A stretch of 64,000 nt of DNA from Lepidodermella squamata (lineage: Eukaryota; Gastrotricha): positions 1,364,001-1,428,000 of the forward strand of contig JBLDXI010000013.1 in the NCBI GenBank assembly GCA_047495785.1. Direction: 5' to 3'. The notes beneath the pieces were generated by a model, which made no database searches, was not told where the DNA came from, and saw only the letters and a program-made list of their open reading frames with translations. Position 1 is the stretch's first letter. The number at the start of each line of letters is the position of its first letter. This document shows positions 1-10,842 of this stretch, one piece after another. Made by a program: the position numbers and the translations under genes.

Positions 1-347
1 ACACGTTTCGAGAAAAAGAACCAATATCCAAGGTAGCACATTTCTTTATTTTCTCATTTAGAATATCAGCATCAATAATATTGAATTAATAATAATAATA
101 ATAATGTTTCAGTATTTCAATTTAGTAACCACCGGTTCGAATTGGACGATAAAAGCAATAAAAGAGTACGAGTGAAAGAAAAAACGGACATAGTGACAAA
201 CTGCCGAAAGGATGGGCCATTTCGGTACTCTTTGAGTCAAATCTAGCGAGGACATGTTATAAATTACTATCTAGTTTGAACTTAAAATTTTGATTAGTTA
301 AACAAGAATGAATGCAGGGAAGAAGAACATTCGAAGCGATCTCATGT
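1..347. other. non-coding flank, 3' side of ARMC8
   Basis: AT-rich sequence downstream of the minus-strand ARMC8 stop. It includes a short (TAA)n tract near 88-105. No open frame with a recognisable product was seen. It probably holds the ARMC8 3' UTR. Confidence 0.5.
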
Positions 348-2722
348 CTATGAGCAAATGCCGAAGCGATGTTGCGAAAACAGCTCAATTAACCGCTTCA
401 CTTTCACGAATAGAGACATCTCAGTCGTCGTCGTCAACATTTCATTAAGGACCCGTATAAAACCACACGTCTCGAGGATTTGCCAGCGCTTCAAACTGCC
501 GACGTAATCACTAGCGTCCGTATCAAGTGTCAAATTGGTCAGTGCATCTATCGCGGCCATTTGGACATTCAGGTTGACGTGAAGCATGTAGTCCATGACC
601 TTGCGAAGCAAATCGTCGTTCCCTAAAAGGACATCGCGGCTCCGTTCGCCGGCCGCCATGTTCGCGATAATGCGAAGCACCTGTTCCTTGACTTCGACAG
701 GGTAATCGCCCTCTAAAATCCATATCGCAGACTGAACAACTTGATCGCCGTACTGCGCCATGCCAGCATCGACCTCTGAGGCTGTTCCATCTATCAAGTT
801 GCGGATAAGACCGAGAGCGCACGCGACGATTTGCGGCGTTTTGGCGTCGGATAGTAAACCGAATAGGGTCTCACGTGAAAGACATGAAAAAATGTGATGT
901 TTCATCGATGGCGCGCCTTGATACGACAAATTCTAATAACGACATAATTAGGAATACATCCACCCTAAATAATAATTTTCCTTACCATTAACGCCCAAAC
1001 AGCGTTTATTCGAACCTCCAAGTTCTCATGTGTAGTGAAGGAGATGAGCCGCATCAAAAATTCCTGGGTATTGTCTCCTAGGAAGGCTCGTTTCACTTGT
1101 GCGGTTGACAACAGCAGATTGCAAAGCAAGGCCAGGCACGACGATAGGACAGCCGGGTTGCAATCAGTTCCAAGCTTCAAAATCGCGATCAAATCCTTCG
1201 ATAGATTAGCCTGATGATCGCTAAAGGTTGTCCGCAGTTGATAGGCAGAGCGAGATAGCGAAATCAAACACCGCAACCCAGCAACTTGAACCGCGCTATT
1301 AAGCGAGTTTCTGATCGAGTTGATAATAAACGATATCAGTTCGGAGGATTCGCTGACTTTCCGCCGCAAATATTCGTCATTTGCTGAGATTGAAGCCAAC
1401 AATTGAAGAAACGGAGCCGTTAAATCGTCGGATTGATCGACAACAGTCAACGGTCGGTTTTGCATGTCCAAATCCAGCACAGATTCCTTCCCGTTCGGAA
1501 CGCTTTGAGGTGGCACTGTTTTATTGCTAGAATTAGAAAGCGTGGATGTGATGACTGTTATCAACCCATCACACATGCCAGTTATGCGCTGTAAACTGAT
1601 GGCACTGTCAATAAAATGAGTCAATATAACGGCCGCTTCGACGCGAATCGAAACAGGCCGATCTTGCCGTAATAACCGCACCAAATTTTCGCAAATTCGG
1701 CTCTGAATCAGCGCCGTCAAGTTGGTGTCGTTTTGGCCTAACGCTTCGCATAGATTCACCAAACATTTCAGTGAAGCAAGTTGAAGACCAAGAGTCTGAT
1801 CCCGGTTCGAAAAATTCAACAACGCATCGACAAAAATAGGCTTCTTCTCCGCGGAGAACAAATCGCGGGCGTTTTTGACGTTCCTCCGGCAAAAAGCGGC
1901 CAGACAATCGATGGCACATAGCCGGGCGTTGACCGCCTGGGAATATGGGGAGAAAAGCGACGCAAGTATCGTCCAGATCTGCTTTTGAGCAAAGGATAAG
2001 GAAACAGCGTCTTGCACTCGTTGACTTTGACATCCACGCGCCAATATTTGAAGAACTAGACACAGCGACAAGTTTTCAGACACAGCGCTCGGCGAGTTGC
2101 ACGTCTCCATCTCGTTTTCCGGCTTAGCAACAAGGCTCAGAAGAGAGTCGAGCCAGTTTTGATTTTCACTGCCACAAGGCATTAGGAGAAATTCAGGGTT
2201 CGAGCATGAATGGTGAATAAGAGCTAGCAAACACGCTAATTTTGATTTGAGGTCACACGACGCGGTAGGCGAATCGTGGCTCTGAAAAACGCCGTAATAA
2301 ATAAGGGACAACAGCTCTGAGGGTGAGACGGGAAAGTTCTGCGGAGTCAACAAATTCGACCGGTATAAACACGTTAGGACTAGCAAAGCTTCAGATCTCG
2401 CCGTGGCACTCGGTAAAGAGCTCGGCTGACGAAGTAGTTCCATAACTCGGAGGTGAATACCGTTATCAACCGCGATTCGGCGAAGTTCGAAGCTCAGAAC
2501 GAATAAATTACGCATTTGTTTCATCAGATGCTCCAATTGAGGTGGATCCAAGCCAGGGGCAGACAGCTGAGAACTGAATAGCTGCGCCACCCGCTCGAAA
2601 TCAGCATCCTATTAGAATTAAGTCATTAGGATTTCAAAAAAATCTAGATAGATATTTCTCACTTTGATGAACGAACTCGGAATGACCTCAGCTACCGACA
2701 TGTAATTTAATGCGTTAACCAT
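348..2722 (-). CDS. ARMC8: ARMC8/GID5, armadillo-repeat subunit of the CTLH (GID) E3 ligase
   Basis: Three exons: 2722-2663, 2608-986 and 932-348, with 54- and 53-nt introns, giving about 755 aa (human ARMC8 is about 670). The start is the ATG at 2722, which gives a 20-codon first exon in phase. The protein is an all-helical armadillo array. Segments match ARMC8 closely: 'LVRLLRQDRP', 'LRCLISLSRSAYQLRTTF', 'SCLALLCNLLL', 'NAVWALM' at the second splice junction, then 'ETLFGLLSDAK', 'ILEGDYPVEVKEQVL' and 'RIIANMA'. In the family, ARMC8/Gid5 is the scaffold that holds the substrate receptor against the CTLH ubiquitin-ligase core in cytoplasm and nucleus. The gene lies 91 bp downstream of EXOSC8 on the same strand. 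The sequence is intact and unbroken. Orthology is confident; the extra length is spread over loops, notably a polar loop in the central third. Confidence 0.93.
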
Positions 2723-2813
2723 AGAGTCTATGCAAAATAGAAATGATTAAGAATTTCGCGAGCTTGAGCAATTTTAATTAAAAAATTGAAGGAATCCTTT
2801 ATTGACGAACTAA

Positions 2814-3871
2814 TCATTTTTTACTAGCAAACGCCAACTGGGAGGTTAACTTCGCCGCTCTTTCTTGCGCTGATTTTACCAAATCAGCTATAATTTCAAC
2901 GCCACTTTTCTTACCACCCTTCTTGAAGTAGAGCCCATTGCCTGATGTGGCAAGCTGGTAAACGTTATCCTTGCAACAAACGATGGTTAGCACTGAGCTG
3001 CAGAGCGATTCTTCGACTCCGGATGGGTCGCATAAACATGTGAGAGCTTCGTCACTGTCATCCTCGCCTTCACTGGGAATGAATGCATTCGTGAAAGCGT
3101 AGACAAAAGTGCGAATGACGACTTTGGAATAGGATCCAAGTGACTCGATTGGGACAGAAATTCGTCGAATTTCATTGGCATCATTTGAAATCAACTCGTA
3201 ACTCGATTCCGTCGACTTCAGATCGAATTCCAATTCGTTAGCCATTGCCTCGGTATGATTACACACGAAAGATTCGCTAATTTTAACAGCTGGTACACTC
3301 AGCTCATGAACGGCCGAGAGCACGCCCAGCAATGAGGCAGGCAAAACACATCTATCATTAGAAAATCACGCGATTGAACAATCTTGCTTTATGTATAAAC
3401 GAACCCGTCAGTTTTGATAATGTAAAAATTTACAAAAATTCGCCAAATCCATTTGCAAGTCGCGCTTTCAGAAGAATCAATCATATCAATATCAACAGCC
3501 CCGCTCGGCCGGGTGAAAGTAAGATTTTCATTGAAATCAACCGCTTCTGATAACTCGAAAATTTCCAGTATTTTGTCACTCAGCGTCTGCGTTTCTTCAT
3601 TTTGCTGCTGCCTTTCACTCAGTCCTGATTGAGTTATCACGAAGAAGTCATTAAACTGCGGTTTCGCATACGGATGTAGATGCACTAGTTTTGCTTTTGC
3701 AGTGCAAGTCACCACAGTGCCGCCGTAGCGTACGGTAGTTGAAGCCCGGAGCCCAGGACTGAGTTGTTTGTGGCGTTCCACGACGACTTGCGCGTTTTCT
3801 GCAAAATCGCGGCCGTCAGGTCGACTTTTTTCTTTGTAGAACTGAGAAGCAGCGATGCTCAACGCGTCCAT
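2814..3871 (-). CDS. EXOSC8: EXOSC8 / Rrp43, RNase PH-like ring subunit of the RNA exosome
   Basis: Two exons (3871-3405 and 3351-2814) with a 53-nt intron give about 334 aa. The N-terminus carries the subunit hallmark: a short helix, then 'SRPDGRDF' (human EXOSC8 has a CRPDGREL equivalent). It continues with the RNase PH beta-strands around 'ASTTVRYGGTVVTC'. The second exon opens with the conserved helix 'CVLPASLLGVLSAVHEL' and ends with a lysine-rich helix. In animals EXOSC8 is a catalytically inert member of the six-subunit ring that threads RNA to the nuclease, in nucleus and cytoplasm. EXOSC7 is the main alternative, but the N-terminal 'FYKEKSRPDGR' favours EXOSC8. The protein is about 60 aa longer than the human one because of acidic insertions. 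A TTTATT (AATAAA on the coding strand) at 2798-2803 lies only about 11 nt past the stop. Confidence 0.85.
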
Positions 3872-4314
3872 TATATCACTCGTAAAATTCTAAAGTTGTA
3901 ACAACAAAAAATGATTACACATTCATGAACAATGATAGCCTTTACTGCGAGCCTCGCGTTGCAACTCAACAATTCGTTTTGCAATGAAAGAAAGTGAAAA
4001 TATTAATATGCTAATATAATAAACCATGGCTCAACAGATAAAACACTTGAGAAAAACGGAATATTAGTATTATTCATTACGATGAACAATAAACCACATG
4101 TAAATGGAAAATTTTCTCTCGATCAGAAGAAATTCGAAGCAAGCATCAATGTGAGCTGCGGTTATTTTGAAGTGACGTTCCTGGACAAATTTCAAAACAC
4201 TAGGCGAATTGTGAACTTTTGTTGCTCCCAAACATAACCCTTCAATGTGACTAGACTCTGGAACTTGCACAACTTTAGGCACAACGAATCCCAATGACGA
4301 ATAACCAGTCGAGA
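3872..4314. other. intergenic, GT31 3' side and EXOSC8 promoter
   Basis: About 440 bp between the EXOSC8 start and the GT31 stop. An open frame covers 4070-4369 on the minus strand, but it conflicts with the splice-consistent GT31 end at 4315. AATAAA-like motifs on the minus strand could serve GT31 polyadenylation. Confidence 0.4.
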
Positions 4315-5638
4315 TTAGAAGACGTAGGTATTCGACGGGAAATAGGTGTTCGGATGGTACCAAGTCCATGGGGGCAGAGAATCTTGTATCCGGATGCCAG
4401 AATTAATCAGCGTATTGTGCCACAATGCATAAATCGCGTCGACTTTTTCTAGAATCAAAGCTGCTTGAAAAGCCGTATCATAGAAAATTTAGCGAAAAAA
4501 TTACCAGGAAAATGACCAAAAATGTAGAAATTATACGTCTTCTTATCATTGAATAGGTAGAAGCGCTCAGTCCAATCTCGACCACCACCGAATACGTATA
4601 AGCTGTTAAAGTCTGCGAGCTGAACGCCGGCTTTCGGAGGCACAAGGCCGGTTGCCCACACATCGTCAACCCAGAAGAATGGAATGCGGAGCGAAGCCTC
4701 GTACATGGCCATGGCACCTTCGATTGTCACAACGTAAGCTGAACCTGAGCAATAAGGCGGGAAAAAGTCGCCTTTATATAACGACTTCGGAACGTGCCAC
4801 TTTCCAGAGTCCCTCAATACGGGCTAAAACGAGCGAAAATAAAAGACATTTCTGGGAGATGAGATTGCCTCATACCATTCCGTCCCATCTACAGCACCAC
4901 AATTTTTTTCCGAGTCCATAAGTTGCATTTTCAATCAGCGCTTTTTCCTCCAAGGTATCCATGTGATCCAAAAGGGCTACCATATTAATATGCATATCGT
5001 CATCAGATTTTATCACAAAGCGGGCATTTGAGCAAAATTCTTTGGCAAACCGCATCCATAGCCTAAAAGAAATAATAAAATAAATATGCTATGTATTTTA
5101 AAATGCAACTCACTGATTTTTATAGGTAAGATTTTTGTACGAATCAGTGAAATCCTCTTGGACAATATCACCGAATTCACTATGTTCGAAGGCGAGAGCT
5201 TTTTGAACGGCTTCGTCCTTGTGTTTGCCCATTACAAACACGGCAACCACTATTCTCCGCTTAGAAGGGTCTGATTTTGACGGATAAAGTCCAGCAGTAG
5301 TCCACGTCCTAAAATACGCAGAATATTCAATCATAATAACGTATATAAGATGATCATTACCTCCGAATGCTCATTCGACGTTTCCAGTTATCAGGTGATG
5401 AATGGACCACGACGAGGGTGTGAACTGGACCAGGAGCGAACTTGCATATATTTGGATTATTCAGTATGAAATTGAAATTGTGAGGCGTAAGTATTTTATC
5501 GTTCGGATTTTTAATCTCATCGACAGGCATGTTGTAGACCTCGCCATCCGGGTGTGGCGCATCATCGGCAGCGGAAGTGAAAATAATGGCTCGACATTGC
5601 AGTAGAAAAATCACAATATTAGTAAAGTTGGGCCTCAT
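4315..5638 (-). CDS. GT31-family (beta-1,3-galactosyltransferase-like) glycosyltransferase
   Basis: Five exons (5638-5361, 5308-5114, 5062-4876, 4823-4505, 4463-4315) join in phase across introns of 41-52 nt to give about 375 aa. The N-terminus has a hydrophobic signal-anchor ('NIVIFLLQ...AIIFTSA'), as expected of a type II Golgi enzyme. GT31 landmarks follow in order. They are 'VHTLVVVHSSPDNWKRRMSIR' (split here only by length; the usual V-x-S-x-x-x-x-x-x-x-R-x-x-I-R opening), 'VVAVFVMG', 'DFTDSYKNLTYK', the DxD metal site in 'FVIKSDDDMHIN', 'YCSGSAYVVT' and the late acidic motif 'WVDDVWATG'. Such enzymes transfer galactose, GlcNAc or GalNAc from UDP-sugars in beta-1,3 linkage to glycoproteins or glycolipids. 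The acceptor cannot be read from sequence. The last acceptor site is a NAGNAG (AAG/CAG), so two forms differing by one residue are possible. Confidence 0.85.
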
Positions 5639-5871
5639 ATCCTACATAAATATAAAAACACAGATATTAGATTTCATTGTCAACAAAGCTCTATCTTTAA
5701 TTGAGCAAATTTGCCGAACTTCCATTGACTTCTTCAATTACCACCATAAGGTAGAAAACTTAACAACAGACGTTGCGGAAGATATTAGTCTTCGGTAAAA
5801 CACCGCTCCTCGTTGCCATTAGAAATGTGAAGAGACATTGAGTACAATCAAAAGAAAACAACAACACCACG

Positions 5872-6711
5872 TCACTTTTTATCTTTCGGTTCTTTCTCTT
5901 TGGTATGGCGAGCAGCTACATGCTTAGTGTAGTGATCGCGACGGGTAAACCACTTTTCACATTGCTCACAGGTGAACAATTTCTCGCCGGAATGAATTCG
6001 CATATGACGGCCGAGCTGGTCAGACCGGGTAAATGCTTTCGTGCAGCCGTCTCTGTAATTTTAAAGTTCACACCACAGAATATATTAATCGCAACTGGGT
6101 AAATAAACTTACGATGTACATTTGTATGGGCGCTCGTCAGAATGAGAGTGAATATGGCTTTTAAGATGCGAGGTTTTCTGGAAGGTTTTCTTACAGCCTT
6201 TGATAGGGCACATGTGTAAGAGTGGCCCATCATAATTCTGCACCGCTGATTGCGGGCGAATACGAGTTCGCTTCCGTTCGAGGCAATTGGGACATTTACA
6301 GAAATGACGACGGCGAGGCTTCTCATCATTTCCATCTCCAACTTCCGTCGACATGGCATTCTGGCATTCTGTATCGCCATCGAGTCGACTATTCGACTCG
6401 TCCTGTTCGCAATCTTGCGATTCGTTACTTTGAATTATAACGAGTTGTTCTTCCGAGACGTCTTCTGCAGAGTAGAAAGAGCTAATCGGCTCAACGGCAG
6501 TTAATTGTACTGCTTGCCAGCAAATTTCGCCGTTGGGTAGGCGCATAGGAATGTTGACGATTTGAGTAGCCCCGCACTTTCCAATGATCATACCCGGCTG
6601 TTCGTCCGCTGAGTTGACTGAAGCCGATAACTGAATTGTAGAAACTTCAATAGGCACAGGGTACTCAACTTCATGCGCCCCACTGGCCGGAACACTGAAT
6701 GGGTCTGCCAT
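5872..6711 (-). CDS. SP/KLF-type three-zinc-finger transcription factor with Buttonhead box
   Basis: Two exons (6711-6113 and 6052-5872) with a 60-nt intron give about 259 aa. The start is the ATG at 6711, before 'ADPFSVPAS'; an in-frame upstream ATG near 6780 is less likely. A Gln/Ser/acidic N-terminal half is followed by a basic stretch and 'FCKCPNC', the Buttonhead box specific to SP proteins. Three C2H2 fingers then fill the C-terminus: C-x4-C-x12-H-x3-H, the same again, then C-x2-C-x12-H-x4-H. The intron splits the linker and finger 2 region as 'CTS|DGC'. DNA-reading helices are 'KTSHLKS', 'RSDQLGR' and 'RRDHYTK'. SP factors bind GC/GT boxes in promoters. Finger 2 has Gln where SP/KLF proteins have Glu, and finger 3 has Tyr in place of a core Leu. 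The protein is short for the SP family. Confidence 0.85.
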
Positions 6712-6983
6712 GATTATGAGTGAAGGGGCAAATAAAACTCTCTCATTAGCCGATAAACAATGAACACATATACTCAACAAATATTTATAAACAAATCTAA
6801 AAAAAGAAATATTACAAATCAGTTAGCAATGCCATTTTTAATAAAATGTCAACGATCTTTCCATCAGCCAGCTGAACACATATAAAAGCAAATTACAATG
6901 ATGCGCGAAGTAAGGTCAGAGTACTAGAATTGGACAATTAAAACGTCTCACGGTCGAAATGACAATATATTCACAAAATTTGA

Positions 6984-7265
6984 CTAGTCCAATTTAGCGC
7001 GGCGTTTGCCACGACCACCAGTAGGAGCAGTATTCTCCGCTTGCTCGCCCTTCGCTATCGACTCCTTCATCTTCAGCTTTCTCTTCGACTCTTTCTCCTT
7101 CTGCTCTATCTCTTTCATCATAAAATAGGCGCAAACAGCACTGAGCAAGAAGAGAGGCGACAGCGCAAGTAACATGTAGTAAATGAATTTGTATGGGTGT
7201 TCCACGGCATATACAACCATCTCCGCCATGGTTTTTCGCCAATCCCAATCGTCCAGAGGCCACAT
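6984..7265 (-). CDS. SMIM15: SMIM15, small integral membrane protein
   Basis: Single exon, 93 aa from the ATG at 7265. The order is a short N-terminus, an amphipathic start ('AEMVVYAVEHPYKF'), one membrane segment ('YYMLLALSPLFLLSAVCAYFM') and a highly basic C-terminal tail ('KEKESKRKLKMKESIAKGEQ'). This layout and the strings 'HPYKF', 'LALSPLFL.SAV' and the Lys-rich 'E.IAK' tail match vertebrate SMIM15 (about 74 aa). The molecular role of SMIM15 is not established. The C-terminal 'GGRGKRRAKLD' extends beyond the vertebrate protein. An in-frame upstream start at 7337 would add 24 residues and seems less likely. Confidence 0.8.
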   Translation of the reverse strand: MWPLDDWDWRKTMAEMVVYAVEHPYKFIYYMLLALSPLFLLSAVCAYFMMKEIEQKEKESKRKLKMKESIAKGEQAENTAPTGGRGKRRAKLD

Positions 7266-8187
7266 TACAGTAAGCTTAATACACCTAATAATTAAGATGT
7301 GGCCGTTAAAATAAAAAACACTGCCAATGGTTGTCAATTGAAGCTCGAATCCGTCAGAGCCAATATTTAACCAAGTTTCATGTGGACCTACTATTGATCA
7401 ACAATCAATAACCAGATGTTATAATACCCGCTAAAATAGACGAGAACATGATTGGTGATCAGTTTTTATAATGCTTTGAAATTTAAAACACAACAGCTGC
7501 CCTCAGCTAAAAGGCAGGGCGCAGGACTCAGGACAATTATCCTAGGTGGCAGTCGGCTAACTGCGCGCACGCCATCTCGGTAGCAAACAAGAGTTGTCTC
7601 CACACGAAACTTTTCAGACTTCGAATTAAGAAATACCTAAAGCACCTGAGACAGGCAAAGCAGGCGCGGATGGCGGATGGAATTTGAGGGCTGATGGCAG
7701 GAAGGGGTACGGCGGTAATGGCGCTGGCTGGAAATTGAAAATTCAGAGCACAGAGCAGATCTAACGCCTAACGCCTAGCGCCTAACGCTGACGTATTTGT
7801 GCCATGCGCTTAACGCTCAACGGCTAAGCAATCAGCATTCACCAGTTTCATAGGCCAGAGACCAATGACCAAGGTTTAGAAAGCGTGAAGCTTCTTCCAG
7901 GCTTACGAGGCTGACGCAAAACTTTTCGCAACCAAAAACGCTCTAACAAACGCTAACAAAACCGCAACTGCCAAAAATTAATTTTCGGAAAAATATTGTC
8001 TAGCGGGACAAATAGAAACAGTGATATTAGTCTAAATCTTCTCAAAAAATACATTAATAATTATACGGCAAAACCAGCATTAGGTAAATGGCGGGGCGCA
8101 GCAAGAATAAGCTAAACGGAGGCAGATTTTTCGATGAGTCAACGCACGATCCACCTTCTACGCTACCGCGGGGGTAGGCACTAGGCA
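7266..8187. other. gene-free region with short degenerate repeats
   Basis: About 920 bp without a supported gene. It contains a cluster of related short repeats of the form (C)TAACGC(CTAACGC) at 7761-7788, with looser copies (TTAACGCTCAACGGCTAA) at about 7809-7827. Two CTAACAAA(C) words lie near 7944-7960. Nothing else was recognised. Confidence 0.5.
7761..7827. repeat. short tandem repeat, about 7 bp unit (CTAACGC)
   Basis: Four adjacent copies of a CTAACGC/CTAGCGC-type unit (7761-7788) are followed by dispersed variants to about 7827. It is imperfect and short, and is probably a minisatellite remnant. Confidence 0.55.
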
Positions 8188-8493
8188 CTACTGTAGTAGC
8201 GGTAAATTGTAAACCTCACCCGCTGCATTACGTTGAGCGTTAATTTCTTTGAGTGCCGTGCACAACTTTTTGTAATAATCTAAGTGATGGAAATTGTGAT
8301 AGAATCGCCCGAACCCGCAATTGTAAATGACGTTGCTGGCATCAGACCTGCCCTCATACCAGGTCCTCAAAAGAGCAGTCGGCGGACAAACGATCCCTCG
8401 GAATCCCTTAATGTTTTGCACCGCGAAAACTCCGACTTCCCCTCGGTTCCAGCATGGTGTAAAACTGTCACTTGCAATGAAATGCTTAGTCAT
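8188..8493 (-). CDS. hypothetical 101-aa ORF upstream of ICA69
   Basis: Uninterrupted ATG-to-stop frame of 101 codons, divergent from ICA69, whose start lies 132 bp away. The predicted protein is rich in aromatic residues ('FGRFYHNFHHLDYYKKL') and ends 'GEVYNLPLLQ'. I recognise no domain, signal peptide or membrane segment. It could be a small gene, one exon of a larger one, or a chance ORF. It is listed because it is the only long frame in this stretch, with low confidence. Confidence 0.25.
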   Translation of the reverse strand: MTKHFIASDSFTPCWNRGEVGVFAVQNIKGFRGIVCPPTALLRTWYEGRSDASNVIYNCGFGRFYHNFHHLDYYKKLCTALKEINAQRNAAGEVYNLPLLQ

Positions 8494-8624
8494 ACTTGGT
8501 CATTTTTTTAAAGAGTCTAGATTTTGATATCACTGATTATATTTACGGCAGCCACTGAGTACTACTATTTGTGTGTGGCTTGAAATCGTGTTATGATTGC
8601 CTATTTACATCACTGAAAAGCCAA

Positions 8625-10842
8625 ATGAGGTAAGTTGCCCCTTCTACCTCTTCTACGATAAAAAAGCTAAATCTTCATTCAATTTAGTTATAATAGGCCC
8701 TCCTACACTCCGAAAGCGGAGATTGAAGATTCCGCTATCCATAAGGTCAAAGCTACCTATTGGGAAGCCAAACACAAGATAATGACGAAAATAGGCAAGA
8801 ATGACGATGAACACGTGCAAGCATCTGATGCCGAGCTTGATGCCAAGATTGAAGTCTTAAAGTCGGTGCAGAAAACGACGGATCGTCTTATGCGTTTGGT
8901 CAATGAATATGAATACTGCATGTTTGGGTTGGCTAAAAGTGAATATGCATTCTCTCGCTTTCTCAAAACTCAATCGGAAGTTGACAAGACACGTGCGGGA
9001 AAAATTATGGCAGCAGTTGGGCGCGTCGAAAACTTCAGCTCTCAGCAACGATTAGGCTTCAGGCAGCCTTTGGAACGTTTGTACCAAGAATGCGAGACTT
9101 TCAGATTGCGTGCTGTAACCGACACTGCCGCTAATCTTGAATACATGGAATCTGCTCGAAACGACTACAGAGCCGCTTTAATGTGGATGAAAGATGTTAG
9201 TGAGGAACTGGATCCTGACACTCACAAGCAACTCGACAAATTTCGCAAGGTTCAAGCTCAAGTCCGCAAAAAGAAAGACCTATTCGATCGCCTGAAGTTG
9301 GATGTAATGCAAAAAGTCGACATGCTGGCTGCTTCGCGCGCCAACATGTTTTCACGAGCTTTGGAGTTCTATCAACGGTGGATGATGGAATATTGCGCCA
9401 AATCAGCTCGAACACTCGAAGTCGTCGCAAAAGGGTTCAGTGGCATGTACCATTATTACGAATTCAACGTAATCAAAGATCTGTCCGAACCTAATAAAAT
9501 GATGGCTGAAAAGTCTGGCAGTGCTGTTGATGATGAACAAATGCAAGCTTTAATTCAAGAAGTCGAGGCGTAAGTTGATTTCTCATTATCGTAAATGTTG
9601 TTTCGTCACTTCGTTGCTTGCTTTTGTTTCGTATTGTGTTACAAGAACTATTGCTGAACTTTCAAACCCACGCGCTGATTTGTCTTCCATTACCCCGCGT
9701 TTCGTTGAAAATGATGAAAATGCAGAGCGGGATTATCGATATTATCGTGAACCCAATCCAACCCGGGCCGATAATGATGATGAAGCCAACTATGATTTAC
9801 TGGGTGGTTTTGGAGAGAACTCTAACAGTGGAAATGATGATCGATTGTAAGTCGGGCTATTCGTTACTTCTAATTTTCGTTGTCAACTTGTTAGAAATGC
9901 GATCAGAAAACCATTTGTTCACTGCTTAAATTTTATTCTAGTCTGTTGGCGGAGCAGCCAGAGAAAGAATCGAAAGAAGCAAGAGCTCAACAAATGAGAG
10001 ATTCGCAGAAGCAAACGGCCGATTTAATGTCATCGGAATTTTTCGATATTGAGAAAGCTGACGGTGCTATGGCTGAATTGCAAAAGCGGCAACGTGAACG
10101 GACTGCAATGGGAGCTGATTCAGATGAACAGTTGTTGTTGAGTTTGGCAGGACCATCACCTCCAGGGGGCGAGAACTCGAATAACCAAAACAGTGGCATG
10201 GCAACTCATGAGGAGTTGAAATTGCTCGATGAACTTCTAAGCGTCATGAATCAGGAGGAAAATTATCGTGAGGGCAGAGATCAATCTGGAGCAGGGCTTG
10301 ATTCCATGGCAGATTTGAGCCTGGATAGAAGCTGGAACCTATCGAGTGATTCTGGTCGGCCTAATGCAGGCGGGTCGGACTTGGATTTTCTCCGCCCTGC
10401 CGAAGCTCAAGCTCTACTGCCTTCCCAGCTATTGGAACTTCAAACAGGTCATTCGGGTAAGTGTTTAATTGGATTTTTTAGTTTGATATTATCTATTATG
10501 TCCCGTATAGCTCAACTATTCTCCCTTCCATTCGGGCCATTCGGAACTTCGAAAAACGACGATAAAGGTAACAGCGGAGGAAAACAAGGAGCTTCGCCAT
10601 ACTTCGTGCAAGAGCAACAGCGATCTGGCTTATTGCTGGGACCGCCTAGCGTTGGTAAAGTTGTGAGCAATGAAAAAGCATCGCTAGGTGATCTGGCTGG
10701 TGGCAATAAAGGGTCTGCAACAAAGAACGCAGCGGGAACAAAAGAATCGACTAAATTTGATCTTTTCGCTGACTTGGACCCATTTGCTAATCCAGATGCG
10801 ATCGGCAAGAAGCTTCAACAGAGCGAAGCAGACCATATGTAA
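8625..10842 (+). CDS. ICA1: ICA69 (islet cell autoantigen 1 / RIC-19), BAR-domain Rab2 effector
   Basis: Five exons join in phase: 8625-8629, 8697-9569, 9646-9846, 9942-10456 and 10511-10842, giving about 641 aa. The first coding exon is only ATGAG, 5 nt. The AH/BAR domain spans roughly residues 10-240. Diagnostic strings include 'YWEAKH', 'DEHVQASDAELDAK', 'DKTRAGKIM', 'FSSQQRLGFRQPL', 'RAALMWMKDVSEELDPD', 'KFRKVQAQVRKKK' and 'QKVDMLAASR'. The C-terminal ICA region ends with 'LPSQLLE' and 'LFADLDPFANPDAIGKK', nearly the vertebrate C-terminus. In animals ICA69/RIC-19 binds Rab2 and PICK1 at Golgi-derived membranes and supports dense-core vesicle maturation and receptor trafficking. A polar insertion of about 67 residues (exon 3, acidic, Asn/Arg-rich) and a long linker explain the extra length over the human protein (about 480 aa). 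Confidence 0.93.

Noticed and set aside
4070-4369. 100-codon minus-strand frame after the GT31 gene
   Set aside because: It overlaps the phase-consistent last GT31 exon in another frame and has no recognisable product.
8188-8220. Similarity of 'GEVYNLP' at the end of the 8188-8493 ORF to 'GEVYNMP' in the GT31 protein
   Set aside because: Too short to indicate a duplicated GT31 fragment, and the surroundings do not align.
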